Of a stretch of 64,000 nt of DNA, positions 7,705 to 15,677 are shown piece by piece. The notes beneath the pieces are model-generated. The model did no database searches and was not told the DNA's origin. It saw nothing but the letters and a program-made list of their open reading frames with translations. The DNA is taken from NCBI GenBank assembly GCA_963806335.1, contig CAWDXO010000016.1, positions 385,660-449,659 of the forward strand, written 5' to 3'. Numbering within the stretch: position 1 is the first letter of the stretch; each line of letters opens with the position of its first letter. Both the position numbers and the translations under genes were made by a program. The stretch is from Palsa-504 sp963806335 (GTDB lineage: Bacteria > Actinomycetota > Actinomycetes > Streptosporangiales > Streptosporangiaceae).

Positions 7705-8614
7705 GGAAGCGGCGCCGCCCCTTTCCGCCAGCGTCGCGACGCCCGGCGATCTCGGTTCCCGGAGCGCCGCACCACTGCCCGTTCGGGCCTGGTTGAGATT
7801 TTTCTTTTCTGAGCTGCGGCTTGTTTTCCTGCGCAAGCGGAACTTGGTCCTGCTCGTGGTGACCGCGTTGTTTCCGCTGCTGATCGGGATCGCCCTGCGG
7901 GTGGCGGCCCCGCATTCTGGCGGCGGCTCGGGCAACGGCCCGGTGGGGTCGTTCTTCAACCAGCTGGCGGGCAACGGCGTGTTCCTCGCCTTCATCGCGC
8001 TGAGCAGCCTGCTCATCCTGGTGCTGCCGGTCGTAGTCTCGGTGGTCGCGGGGGATTCCGTGGCCGGGGAGGCCGGGGCAGGGACGCTGCGCTACCTGCT
8101 CGCGGTGCCGGCCGGCCGGACCCGGCTGCTCGCGGTGAAGTTGCTCGTGATCGTGACGTTCGGGCTGTGCGCGACGTTCATCGTGTCCGCGACGGCGCTG
8201 ATCGTCGGCGCCGTGTTCTTCCCGATCGGGCCGGTGACGCTGCTGTCGGGGACTACGGTGTCGCTGGCTGACGGGCTGCTCCGGCTGTTCTTCGTCACCT
8301 TGTATGTCGGCGCCGCGATGGCCGCGCTGGGCGCTATCGGGCTGGCCATCTCCACCATGACCGAGCACCCGATCGGCGCGATCGCGGCCGTCATGATCCT
8401 CGTGGTCACCAGCGAGGTCGCCGACAGCGTGCCGCAGCTCGCCGCCGTCGGACCTTACCTGCCGACGCACTGGTGGCTTGGCTTCGATTCCGTGCTGCGC
8501 GCGCCCGTGGACACCTACACGCTGCTCCACGGGCTGCTCTCCTTCGGCGTTTACCTGGTGCTTTTCGGCTCGATCGCCTGGGCCCGCTTCACCTCGGCCG
8601 ACGTCACCAGCTGA
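7691..8614 (+). CDS. ABC-2 type transporter permease
   Basis: The 307-residue membrane protein has about six hydrophobic segments: after residue 40 (RNLVLLVVTALFPLLIGIAL), 90-115, 140-175, 190-225, 235-250 and near the C terminus. This is the plan of ABC-2 permeases, and the GDSVAGEAGAGTLRYLLAVP loop is characteristic. The ATG lies inside the ATPase gene. Together with the LolA-like protein it forms a three-gene operon transcribed away from the two-component genes. Confidence 0.88.
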   Translation: MSTSEEAAPPLSASVATPGDLGSRSAAPLPVRAWLRFFFSELRLVFLRKRNLVLLVVTALFPLLIGIALRVAAPHSGGGSGNGPVGSFFNQLAGNGVFLAFIALSSLLILVLPVVVSVVAGDSVAGEAGAGTLRYLLAVPAGRTRLLAVKLLVIVTFGLCATFIVSATALIVGAVFFPIGPVTLLSGTTVSLADGLLRLFFVTLYVGAAMAALGAIGLAISTMTEHPIGAIAAVMILVVTSEVADSVPQLAAVGPYLPTHWWLGFDSVLRAPVDTYTLLHGLLSFGVYLVLFGSIAWARFTSADVTS

Positions 8615-8633
8615 GCCCGGCGGGATAGGTTTT

Positions 8634-8665
8634 CCCGCCCGCCCGCCCGCCCGCCCGCCCGCCCG
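8634..8665. repeat. (CCCG)n simple repeat
   Basis: Seven to eight tandem CCCG units lie between the permease stop and the nickel-permease promoter region. Slippage is likely. No function is evident. Confidence 0.85.
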
Positions 8666-8692
8666 GCCTGCCCAGATGCACCTTGGCCGTAC

Positions 8693-8709
8693 TTGCAAGT
8701 AATTCGCAT
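8693..8709 (+). promoter_or_regulatory. Candidate Nur (nickel-responsive Fur family) box
   Basis: TTGCAA-GTAAT-TCGCAT resembles the published Streptomyces Nur site tTGCaa-N5-ttGCAA: ten of the twelve half-site positions match and the spacing is right. It overlaps a perfect 12-bp palindrome TACTTGCAAGTA (8690-8701) and is nested in a wider AGATGC/GCATCT repeat (8674-8679, 8706-8711). The TAAAAT just after it could be a -10. The downstream gene is a nickel/cobalt permease, the expected target. Confidence 0.5.
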
Positions 8710-8764
8710 CTAAAATATCGTGTGGCTCAGGTGACATCGGGTGTTCGGCGAGCGGAGGGGGACG

Positions 8765-9925
8765 GTGCCCGAATTGACCACGCAGGCATCTGGCGGCCTG
8801 GGCCAACTGATCCGGCAGTCGTTCAGCACGATGACCCCCGCCGAACGCACCCGGCTGACGGCGATGTACGGCGTGATCGCGGCCCTGCACGTGGTGGGGT
8901 TCTTCGTCCTGTTCGCGTTCGTGGTCCCGTCTCACTACCGAGGGCTGGGGATCGGGGTGTCCATCCTGGCGTACACGCTGGGCCTGCGGCACGCGTTCGA
9001 CGCCGACCATATCTCCGCGATCGACAACACCACCCGCAAGGTGCTGGGGGAACGGCAGGGCACCGGAGCGCCGCGCCCGTTCGGCTTCGGGTTCTTCTTC
9101 TCGCTCGGCCACTCCAGCGTGGTGGTCGCGATCGGGGCCGGGATCATCGTGGCGGAGAAGACCGTCTTCGCCGCGGTATCGAACAGCGGGTCGAGCCTGG
9201 AGCGGTTCGGGGGCCTGTTCGGCACCATCGTGTCGGCCTCGTTCCTGTTCCTGATCGGCCTGCTGAACCTGGTGATCCTGGCCGGGATCGTGCGGATTTT
9301 TACCTCGATGCGCCGCGGCGAGTACGACGAGGCCGAGCTGGAGCGCCAGCTGGCCAACCGCGGGTTCTTCTACCGGTTCTTCGGCCGCTGGATGAAGGCC
9401 ATCACCAAGGAGTGGCAGCTGTACCCGGTCGGGGTGCTGTTCGGCCTGGGCTTCGACACCGCCACCGAGGTCGCGCTGCTGGCCACGACCGCGCTGCTGG
9501 CCTCCCAGCACATCCCCTGGTACGCCGTCGTCTGCCTGCCGGTCCTGTTCACCGCCGGGATGACGCTGATGGACACCACCGACGGGCTGTTCATGAACCT
9601 GGCCTACGGCTGGGCGTTCTTCAACCCGGTCCGCAAGGTGTACTACAACCTGGCCATTACCGGGCTGTCCGTGGCCATCTGCTTCTTCATCGGCGGGATC
9701 GAGACCCTCAGCCTGTTCCCGGCCGAGATCAAGGGCCTCAGCCACGACCACGGCTTCTGGGCCCTGGTCGCCCGCTTCAACCTGAACACGGCCGGCTTCG
9801 TCATCGTCGGGATGTTCCTGGTCACCTGGCTGGCCGCCCTGCTCATCTGGCGCTACGCCCGGATCGAGGAAAAGTGGGGCGCCCGCCTGCAGCCCGCCCC
9901 TTCCGATGCTCGCGACACCCCCTGA
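8765..9925 (+). CDS. Nickel/cobalt transporter, NiCoT family (HoxN/NixA-like)
   Basis: The 386-residue integral membrane permease takes up Ni2+ or Co2+ with high affinity. The family signature RHAFDADHI is at residues 75-83 in TM2. LGFDTATEVALL and the later GMTLMDTTDG motif are also present. Eight transmembrane helices are expected and the hydrophobic pattern agrees. The GTG at 8765 is chosen because GGAGGGG (8754-8760) precedes it by four bases. A longer in-frame start at 8741 lacks a site. It is a single-gene unit with a Nur-like box upstream and a strong terminator downstream. Metal choice (Ni or Co) cannot be read from sequence. Confidence 0.92.
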   Translation: MPELTTQASGGLGQLIRQSFSTMTPAERTRLTAMYGVIAALHVVGFFVLFAFVVPSHYRGLGIGVSILAYTLGLRHAFDADHISAIDNTTRKVLGERQGTGAPRPFGFGFFFSLGHSSVVVAIGAGIIVAEKTVFAAVSNSGSSLERFGGLFGTIVSASFLFLIGLLNLVILAGIVRIFTSMRRGEYDEAELERQLANRGFFYRFFGRWMKAITKEWQLYPVGVLFGLGFDTATEVALLATTALLASQHIPWYAVVCLPVLFTAGMTLMDTTDGLFMNLAYGWAFFNPVRKVYYNLAITGLSVAICFFIGGIETLSLFPAEIKGLSHDHGFWALVARFNLNTAGFVIVGMFLVTWLAALLIWRYARIEEKWGARLQPAPSDARDTP

Positions 9926-9954
9926 CCCGGCAGGCCCCTGGCCCCGTTTTCAGC

Positions 9955-10006
9955 GTATGGATGTGGCAGCCTGCACATAAGAGTGTGCAGGCTGCCACAA
10001 CCATAC
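9955..10006. terminator. Very long bidirectional hairpin terminator
   Basis: TGTGGCAGCCTGCACA (9962-9977) and its exact complement (9984-9999) enclose the loop TAAGAG. GTATGG/CCATAC extends the stem outside one mismatch. It lies between convergent genes (NiCoT permease and acyl-CoA synthetase). There is no long T-tract, as is common for actinobacterial terminators. Confidence 0.85.
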
Positions 10007-10045
10007 CCAGAGGGGCTGTCACGTGAGTGGCTGGCGGAAGACTTG

Positions 10046-11908
10046 TCACCAGGTGAAGTCCTCTTCCCAGAACTCGGTGACGCCGCGGACCGGGTCCTGG
10101 CGCGACCTCTCCTGTTCGCGGAGCTCCACCCGGCGGATCTTGCCGGAAATCGTCTTCGGCAGGTCCGCGAACTCCAGGCGCCGGATCCGCTTGTACGGCG
10201 CGACCCGCTCGCGGCAGAACGCCATGATGGACCGCGCCAGCTCCGGTGACGGCTCGCTCGCCGCGGCGAGCAGGACGTAGGCCTTCGGCACCGCGAGCCG
10301 GACCGGGTCCGGCGACGGCACCACCGCGGCCTCGGCCACCGCCTCGTGCTCGATCAGGACGCTCTCGAGCTCGAACGGCGAGATCCGGTAGTCCGACGCC
10401 TTGAAGACATCGTCGGTGCGGCCGACGTAGGTGATGTAGCCGTCCTCGTCGGAAGTGGCGACGTCCCCGGTGTGGTAGTAGCCGCCGCGCATGGCCTCGG
10501 CGTTCAGCTCCGGGTCGTCCAGGTAACCGGTCATCAGCCCCAGCGGCCGGTCCGAAAGGTCCAGGCATATCTCGCCGTCGCGGCCGGGCTCGCCGGTCAG
10601 CGGATCCACCAGCGCCACCGGGTAGCCAGGCAGCGGGCGGCCCATCGAACCCGCGCGTACCTGCTGCCCCGGCGTGTTGCCGACCTGCGCAGTCGTCTCG
10701 GTCTGGCCGAAGCCGTCACGTACCGTGATCCCCCAGGCCTTACGTACCTGCTCGATCACTTCCGGGTTGAGCGGCTCGCCCGCGGCCACGCACTCGCGCA
10801 GCCCCGCGATGTCCGCCGCGGCCAGGTCGGACTGGATGAGCATCCGCCATACCGTCGGCGGCGCGCAGAACGTGGTCACCCCGCACCGGCCGAGCGCGCC
10901 GAGCAGCGCCGGCGCCGAGAACCGCTGGTAGTTCAGGACGAGGACGGTTGCCCCGGCGTTCCACGGCGCGAACACGTTGCTCCACGCGTGCTTCGCCCAG
11001 CCAGGGGAGGACAGGTTCAGGTGCACGTCGCCCGGCTGGATGCCGACCCAGTACATGGTCGACAGATGCCCCACAGGGTAGCTGGCGTGCGTGTGCGCGA
11101 CGAGCTTCGGCTGCGCGGTGGTGCCCGAGGTGAAGTAGAGCAGCAGCGGGTCGCCGGCCCTGGTGACGCCGCCGGGCCTGAACTCAGCCGGCCCGGCGAA
11201 CGCGTCCGCGTACGAGTGCCACCCAGCCACCGCCCCCTCCGGCGCCCTCTCCGGCGCCCTCTCCGGCGCCCTCTCCGGCGCCCTCTCCGGCGCCCTCTCC
11301 GGCGCCCTCTCCGGCGCCCTCTCCGGCGCCCCCTCCGGCGCCCTCTCCGGCGCCCCCTCCGGCGCCCTCTCCGCGGCCCTCTCCGGCGCCCCCTCCGCGC
11401 CGACCGCGATCCGGGTCCACTCGCCCGGCACCGCGCCGAACTTCGCCAGCTGGGACGTGTCGGTGATGACGTGCCTGACCTGGCCGCGCGCGATGCGGTC
11501 GACGAGGTCAGCCGCCTGCAGCAGCGTCGACGCCGGGATGATCACCGCCCCGAGCTTCATCGCGGCCAGGATGACTTCCCACAGCGGCACCACGTTGCCG
11601 AGCATCAGCAGCACCCGGTCTCCCCGCCGGACCCCGAGGCCACGCAGCCAGTTGGCCGCCTGCCCCGACCGGGTCGCCAGCTCGGCAAAGGACAAGCTGG
11701 CATCGTCCCCGTCGTCGGCGACGATCCGCAGCGCGGTCCGGTCCGGGTGCTCGGCGGCGATCACGTCGAACCAGTCGAGCGCCCAGTTGAACTCGTCAAG
11801 CTCCGGCCAGGCGAACTCCCGCCGGGCGGATTCGTAGTCGTCCCGGTAGCCAAGCAGCAGGTCCCGCGCGGCCCGGAAGGCGGCCGTCGGTGTGGCAGAG
11901 TCGGTCAT
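10046..11908 (-). CDS. AMP-binding acyl-CoA synthetase (ACSM/acetyl-CoA synthetase-like)
   Basis: The 620-residue ANL-superfamily enzyme would activate a carboxylate with ATP and transfer it to CoA. Motifs visible are A3 (YFTSGTTAQPKLVAHTH), A5 (DGFGQTETT), A7 (YHTGDVATSDEDGYITYVGRTDDVFK) and the catalytic Lys in PKTISGKIRR. The order and ASDYRISPFELES place it with medium-chain or xenobiotic acyl-CoA synthetases. The ATG at 11906-11908 is used because the longer frame upstream lacks similarity. Residues about 170-226 are an A-P-E-R/G repeat not expected in the family, placed ahead of the ATP-binding loop. It is a monocistronic gene divergent from the serine hydrolase. Natural substrate unknown. 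Confidence 0.88.
   Translation of the reverse strand: MTDSATPTAAFRAARDLLLGYRDDYESARREFAWPELDEFNWALDWFDVIAAEHPDRTALRIVADDGDDASLSFAELATRSGQAANWLRGLGVRRGDRVLLMLGNVVPLWEVILAAMKLGAVIIPASTLLQAADLVDRIARGQVRHVITDTSQLAKFGAVPGEWTRIAVGAEGAPERAAERAPEGAPERAPEGAPERAPERAPERAPERAPERAPERAPERAPEGAVAGWHSYADAFAGPAEFRPGGVTRAGDPLLLYFTSGTTAQPKLVAHTHASYPVGHLSTMYWVGIQPGDVHLNLSSPGWAKHAWSNVFAPWNAGATVLVLNYQRFSAPALLGALGRCGVTTFCAPPTVWRMLIQSDLAAADIAGLRECVAAGEPLNPEVIEQVRKAWGITVRDGFGQTETTAQVGNTPGQQVRAGSMGRPLPGYPVALVDPLTGEPGRDGEICLDLSDRPLGLMTGYLDDPELNAEAMRGGYYHTGDVATSDEDGYITYVGRTDDVFKASDYRISPFELESVLIEHEAVAEAAVVPSPDPVRLAVPKAYVLLAAASEPSPELARSIMAFCRERVAPYKRIRRLEFADLPKTISGKIRRVELREQERSRQDPVRGVTEFWEEDFTW
11231..11400. repeat. In-frame 12-bp tandem repeat array within the acyl-CoA synthetase
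   Basis: Fourteen or so copies of GGCGCCCTCTCC, some with CCC for CTC, encode (A-P-E-R/G)n on the minus strand. Every unit is a multiple of three, so length change keeps the frame. The array lies in a surface-loop position between the N-terminal subdomain and motif A3. Confidence 0.9.
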
Positions 11909-11974
11909 TTTCCCATCGTGGCAGCTCCGCGACGGGAACGGGAGACCGTCTTGGTAGCTCATAATTGTTGCTGC

Positions 11975-12004
11975 GGCGGGTGAAGGCGGGTGAAGGCGGG
12001 TGAA
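11975..12004. repeat. GGCGGGTGAA triplicate upstream of the hydrolase
   Basis: Three tandem copies of GGCGGGTGAA lie in the divergent promoter region between the acyl-CoA synthetase and the serine hydrolase, 30 bases before the GTG start. They could be regulator half-sites or simple slippage. Nothing decides between these. Confidence 0.6.
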
Positions 12005-12034
12005 GTGGCACCCGGTAACGGCAGGTGGTGATCG

Positions 12035-13282
12035 GTGACCGAGCTCAAGGTGGAAGTGGACGCGGCCGAGGCGGGCCTGGACGCCGAACGGCTGTCGCGT
12101 ATCGACGCGCACTTCGCCCGTTACGTGGCCGACGGCCGCCTGCCGGGATGGCTGCTCACGGTGCGCAGAGGTGGCCGCCTGGCGCACGTGGCCCGGTGCG
12201 GGTCACGTGACCTCGAGGCCGGGCTGCCGGTGACGGATGACACGCTGTGGCGCATTTACTCGATGACCAAGCCGATCACCTCGGTCGCCGCGATGATCCT
12301 GTACGAGGAGGGCAAGCTCGCCCTCACCGATCCGGTAAGCGGGTTCATCCCCTCCTTCGGCGAGACCTGCGTCTACACCGGCGGCTCGGACCTGCGGCCG
12401 GTGACGGTCCCGGCCGTGGAGCCGGTGCGGGTCTGGCACTTGCTGACGCACACCGCCGGGCTCACCTACGGTTTCCACCGGGCGCACCCGGTCGATGCCA
12501 TGTACCGGGCGGCCGGGTTTGAGTGGTCCACGCCCGCAGGAATGGACCTGGCGCAGGCCTGCGACGCCTGGGCCGGGCTCCCGCTGCTGTTCCAGCCGGG
12601 GACGGAGTGGAACTACTCGGTGGCCACCGACGTCCTCGGCCGGGTCGTGGAGGTCGCCTCCGGCCAGCGCCTCGACGAGTTCTTCGCCACCCGGATCCTG
12701 GGTCCGCTCGGCATGACCGACACCACCTTCTGGGCCGGCCCCGAGGCCGCGCCGCGGCTGGCCGCGCTCTACGCGCCGGGCCGGGGCGGCACGGCGACCA
12801 GGTTCGACGCCTTCGGTCAGGCGGCGCTGGCCCGACCGCGCATGATCAGCGGGGGAGGCGGCCTGGTGTCCACGGCGGCGGACTACGACCGGTTCACCCA
12901 GATGCTGCTGCCCCGGCCCGGCAGCCCGGCGGGGGAACTGGACGGCGTCCGGCTGCTGAGCCCGCGCACGGTCGGCTACATGACCCGCAATCACCTGCCC
13001 GGCGGCCTGGACCTGGAGACCTTCGGCCGGCCGCTGTACGCCGAGTCCCCGTTCCGCGGGGTGGGCTTCGGTCTCGGCTTCGCCGTCGTGATCGACCCGC
13101 TGCCGGGCAAGGTGGTCTGTTCCGCGGGCGAGATCTCCTGGGGCGGGGCCGCGAGTACCACGTTCTGGGTCGATGCCGGCGCCGACCTGGCCGTCTCGTT
13201 CTTTACCCAGCTGCTCCCCTCCAGCACCTACCCGATCCGCCCGCAGCTGCGCCAGCTCGTCTACCAGGCCCTGGTCCGCTGA
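12035..13282 (+). CDS. Serine hydrolase, class C beta-lactamase fold (EstB-like esterase/peptidase)
   Basis: The 415-residue enzyme of the beta-lactamase/DD-peptidase superfamily has the nucleophile motif SxxK as SMTK (about residue 77, YSMTKPITS). The second motif is Y-x-[NV] as WNYSVATDVLG. A Gly-rich late motif is also present (GGAASTTFWVD). No signal peptide is seen, so it is probably cytoplasmic, as in the EstB/lovastatin-esterase type. It likely hydrolyses an ester or amide and is not expected to act as a true beta-lactamase. The start is GTG at 12035. It is divergent from the acyl-CoA synthetase, which may be coincidence. Confidence 0.85.
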   Translation: MTELKVEVDAAEAGLDAERLSRIDAHFARYVADGRLPGWLLTVRRGGRLAHVARCGSRDLEAGLPVTDDTLWRIYSMTKPITSVAAMILYEEGKLALTDPVSGFIPSFGETCVYTGGSDLRPVTVPAVEPVRVWHLLTHTAGLTYGFHRAHPVDAMYRAAGFEWSTPAGMDLAQACDAWAGLPLLFQPGTEWNYSVATDVLGRVVEVASGQRLDEFFATRILGPLGMTDTTFWAGPEAAPRLAALYAPGRGGTATRFDAFGQAALARPRMISGGGGLVSTAADYDRFTQMLLPRPGSPAGELDGVRLLSPRTVGYMTRNHLPGGLDLETFGRPLYAESPFRGVGFGLGFAVVIDPLPGKVVCSAGEISWGGAASTTFWVDAGADLAVSFFTQLLPSSTYPIRPQLRQLVYQALVR

Positions 13283-13300
13283 TCCGCAAGATCAAAACCC

Positions 13301-13334
13301 TTTTTATGCCGAACGGTCCGTCCTGCCTGCCCCA
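13301..13334 (-). repeat. Copy A of the dispersed CCGTTCGG intergenic motif
   Basis: Read on the minus strand this is GGGCAGGCA..GGACCGTTCGG followed by CATAAAAA. It lies between the 3' ends of the serine hydrolase and the DksA-type gene. Related copies are at 18878, 21889, 35481, 38599 and 47654. Confidence 0.55.
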
Positions 13335-13354
13335 GGTCACGCCGGCGCCGCGGC

Positions 13355-13696
13355 TCAGCGGAGCGCCGCGCAGCGGATGCAGGTCAGCGCGGTGGGACGG
13401 GCCGCCAGCCGGTCGGAGCCGATGGGCTGCCCGCATCGTTCGCACTGGCCGTAGCGGCCGGCCGCGAGCCTGCCCAGCGCCGCGTCGATCGCCGCGAGCT
13501 GCTCCCGCGCCGCCTCGAGCAGCGCGGCGGCATGCTGGCGCTCGAACGCCAGCGTGGCGCCCTCGGGATCGTGCTCGTCGTCGGTCCCGGCCGAACTGGC
13601 CGCCTCGGCCAGGCCGGCGAACTCCCGCTCGAGCGCGGCCGCCCGCTCCCGGGTGCGCCGCTGCTCGGCCAGCAGGAGCTCGCGTGCGGTCGCCAT
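13355..13696 (-). CDS. TraR/DksA-family C4 zinc-finger protein
   Basis: The 113-residue protein has an N-terminal coiled coil (LLLAEQRRTRERAAALEREFAGL.., ..LLEAAREQLAAIDAALGRL). The DksA zinc finger follows: GRYGQCERCGQPIGSDRLAARP..CIRC, four Cys in CxxC-x17-CxxC. The ATG at 13694-13696 gives the standard MATARELLL start. A 60-residue upstream extension in the open frame has no family match. Such proteins bind RNA polymerase through its secondary channel or are structural relatives. The DxxDxA tip of true DksA is not obvious, so the regulatory effect is uncertain. Confidence 0.88.
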   Translation of the reverse strand: MATARELLLAEQRRTRERAAALEREFAGLAEAASSAGTDDEHDPEGATLAFERQHAAALLEAAREQLAAIDAALGRLAAGRYGQCERCGQPIGSDRLAARPTALTCIRCAALR

Positions 13697-13771
13697 GCCG
13701 TCGACCCTAGCCGCCGCGCCCTGATCCTGGCATTTGACTTCAAGTCCGGTTGAGGTTGCAAGATCGGCAGG

Positions 13772-15108
13772 GTGACAAGCGATCCGCGTCCGGGCCCGCC
13801 GGAGGCTGACCCGGCCCGGGTGTCCCGGCTGGCCGCGCGGGCCCGCGCGTCGCCCTACTATCCGGCTCTCAGCCACCCGGTGCTGCGCCGGATCCTGCCC
13901 GGTGCGGCCGCCTCCGCGCTGGGCGACGGGATGAGCGCGGTGGCGATCGCCTGGCTGGCGTTGCAGCTGGCGCCGCCGGGCAGCGCCGGCTTGTGGGTCG
14001 GCGCGGCGGTGGCCGCTTACTCACTGCCGGGCGCGATCGGGGCGGTGGCGCTGCGGCGCTGGCTGCGCGGCCGCCGCGGGGAGCGGCTGGTGCTCGTGAA
14101 CGCCGTCCTGCGGGCGGCGGCCCTGGGCCTGATCGGCGGTCTCGCCCTCGCCGGGCGGCTCGATCCGGTCGGATACGTCGCCCTGCTCGGCGTGTCGTCG
14201 CTGCTCAGCGCCTGGGGTGTGGCGGGCAAGTACACGCTGGTCGCGGAGCTGCTTCCGGCCGAGCAGCGGATCGCGGGGAACTCCGTGTTCGGCCTGGCGG
14301 ACCAGCTGAGCCTGATGATCGGCCCCGCCCTGGCCGGGGTGGTGACCGCGCTGACGGGCCCGGCCGTCGTCATCACCCTGGACGCCGCGAGCTGGGTCGT
14401 GCTCGCGATCAGCTACGCCCGGATCGCTCCGCTGGCCGCGCGCCTGGCGCCGATCGCCCGGCCGGCCCAGAGACGGCCCGAGCGGCGGCCTCGTCGGCTC
14501 GAGCGCCGGCCGCCGGGGCCTGGACGATCATCTCCTCCAGTCCGGTGCTGCCGGGGCTGATGGCCCTGTCGTTCGTGTTCTACCTGCTCTACGGGCCGAT
14601 CGAGGTGGCGTTGCCGGTGCACGTGGCGTCGGACCTGCACGGGTCGGCGGCGCTGCTCGGCCTGTTCTGGGCGGTGTTCGGCGTGGGAGCGCTGATCGGC
14701 GAACTCGCCGCGCCGTTCCTGCGGCGCTGGCCGGTCTGGCCGACCATGACCGGGATCGTGATCGGCTGGGGCCTGGCGATCGTGCCGCTCGGGCTGCCCG
14801 CGCCGCTGTGGGCCGCGCTCGCGGCCTTCTTCGCCGGCGCCGTCATCTGGGGCCCGTGGATGTCGCTGTCGATGGCGGTGCTGCAGGACGCCAGCCCGCC
14901 GGGCGCGCTGGCGCAGGTCATCGCGGCCCGCAGCTCGCTGCTCATCCTGGCCGCGCCGCTGGGCACGGCGCTCGGCGGGCCGATCGTGGCTGCCCTGGGC
15001 GCGCGCGGCACCCTGCTCGCCTCCGGCCTCGCGACGATCGCGCTCGGCCTCATCACCACCGCGGTGCTCATCCGCGCCCGCGCTCGCGCCACAAAAACAG
15101 CCGGATAA
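13772..15108 (+). pseudogene. MFS transporter with an internal frameshift
   Basis: Two overlapping frames together make one 12-helix permease. 13772 to about 14500 gives HPVLRRILPGAAASALGDGMSAV and helices 1-6. About 14470 to 15108 gives AWTIISSSPVLPGLMALSFVFYLLYG and helices 7-12. The shift is equivalent to one lost base somewhere in 14455-14520, in the Arg/Pro-rich central loop. A CCTGG at 14518 lies inside this range. The protein would be an actinobacterial drug-efflux-type MFS of about 445 residues. Both halves are well conserved, so the break is recent or a sequencing error. Confidence 0.8.
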
Positions 15109-15269
15109 ACCCACATAACCGCACCTCACGGTGGGGACAACGCCTTCAGGAGTCCTTCATGTTCGGTGGGTAGCCTCGATCCGGGGCAGGGCAGCGAACC
15201 GATCGGCTCATAGCTAACCGAGAAGTTTCGTGCAGGGAGTTCCGAGTACCCGACTGCAGAATGGGATAC
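15109..15269. other. Promoter region of the redox operon
   Basis: 160 bases without an ORF separate the MFS stop from the Ser-rich protein. The operon promoter is expected here. I could not assign -35/-10 boxes with confidence. Confidence 0.3.
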
Positions 15270-15677
15270 ATGAGCAGCGCACACCGTGACGGGATCCGCC
15301 GGGCCATCGCCGACCGCGAACAAGGCCGGAACAAGGTCCGCTCCACCACCACCGCGGTCACCATGGCCAGCGTAGTGACGGCAGGCGCGCTAGCCCTGGT
15401 CCTGCCCGGGTCCACGCACAAGACCGACACGTCGACCTCGGCCGGCTCGTCCTCCTCGAGTTCCGGCTCCTCGGGCTCCACTAGTTCCGGTTCCACTAGC
15501 TCCGGCTCCTCCGGCTCGACCAGTTCCGGCTCCGGCTCGACCGGCTCCGGCTCCGCCTCCTCCGGCTCCTCGAACTCTAACAACTCGGGCTCGTCCTCTT
15601 CCTCGAGCGGCCTCAGTTCCGGTTCCAGTCCCACCTCGAGCTCGGGCAACAGCCAGGCCACCTCCGGCGGCTCCTAG
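15270..15677 (+). CDS. Small Ser-rich membrane-anchored protein, first in redox operon
   Basis: The 135-residue protein has a short basic cytoplasmic N terminus (RDGIRRAIADREQGRNKVR) and one hydrophobic segment (AVTMASVVTAGALALVLPG). About 85 residues of Ser/Gly/Thr low complexity follow and would lie outside the cell. No domain is recognised. The stop TAG shares its G with the GTG start of the ApbE gene, so the two are coupled. In related clusters this slot is often held by a small FMN-binding-domain protein that ApbE flavinylates. Here no typical flavinylation motif is visible, so a role as tether or unusual acceptor is only a guess. An ATG nine bases upstream (15261) is the alternative start. 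Confidence 0.65.
   Translation: MSSAHRDGIRRAIADREQGRNKVRSTTTAVTMASVVTAGALALVLPGSTHKTDTSTSAGSSSSSSGSSGSTSSGSTSSGSSGSTSSGSGSTGSGSASSGSSNSNNSGSSSSSSGLSSGSSPTSSSGNSQATSGGS

Noticed and set aside
7604..9751. 715-codon open frame on the minus strand
   Set aside because: It is antisense to the ABC permease and nickel permease, with Arg/Gln/Gly/His-rich shadow composition. The plus-strand genes have clear families.
11231..11400. Possible CRISPR or structural RNA
   Set aside because: The 12-bp units lie wholly inside the acyl-CoA synthetase reading frame and have no spacers.
12035..13282. True class C beta-lactamase resistance gene
   Set aside because: No signal peptide, and the second motif is YSV, as in EstB-like esterases. 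Resistance cannot be claimed.
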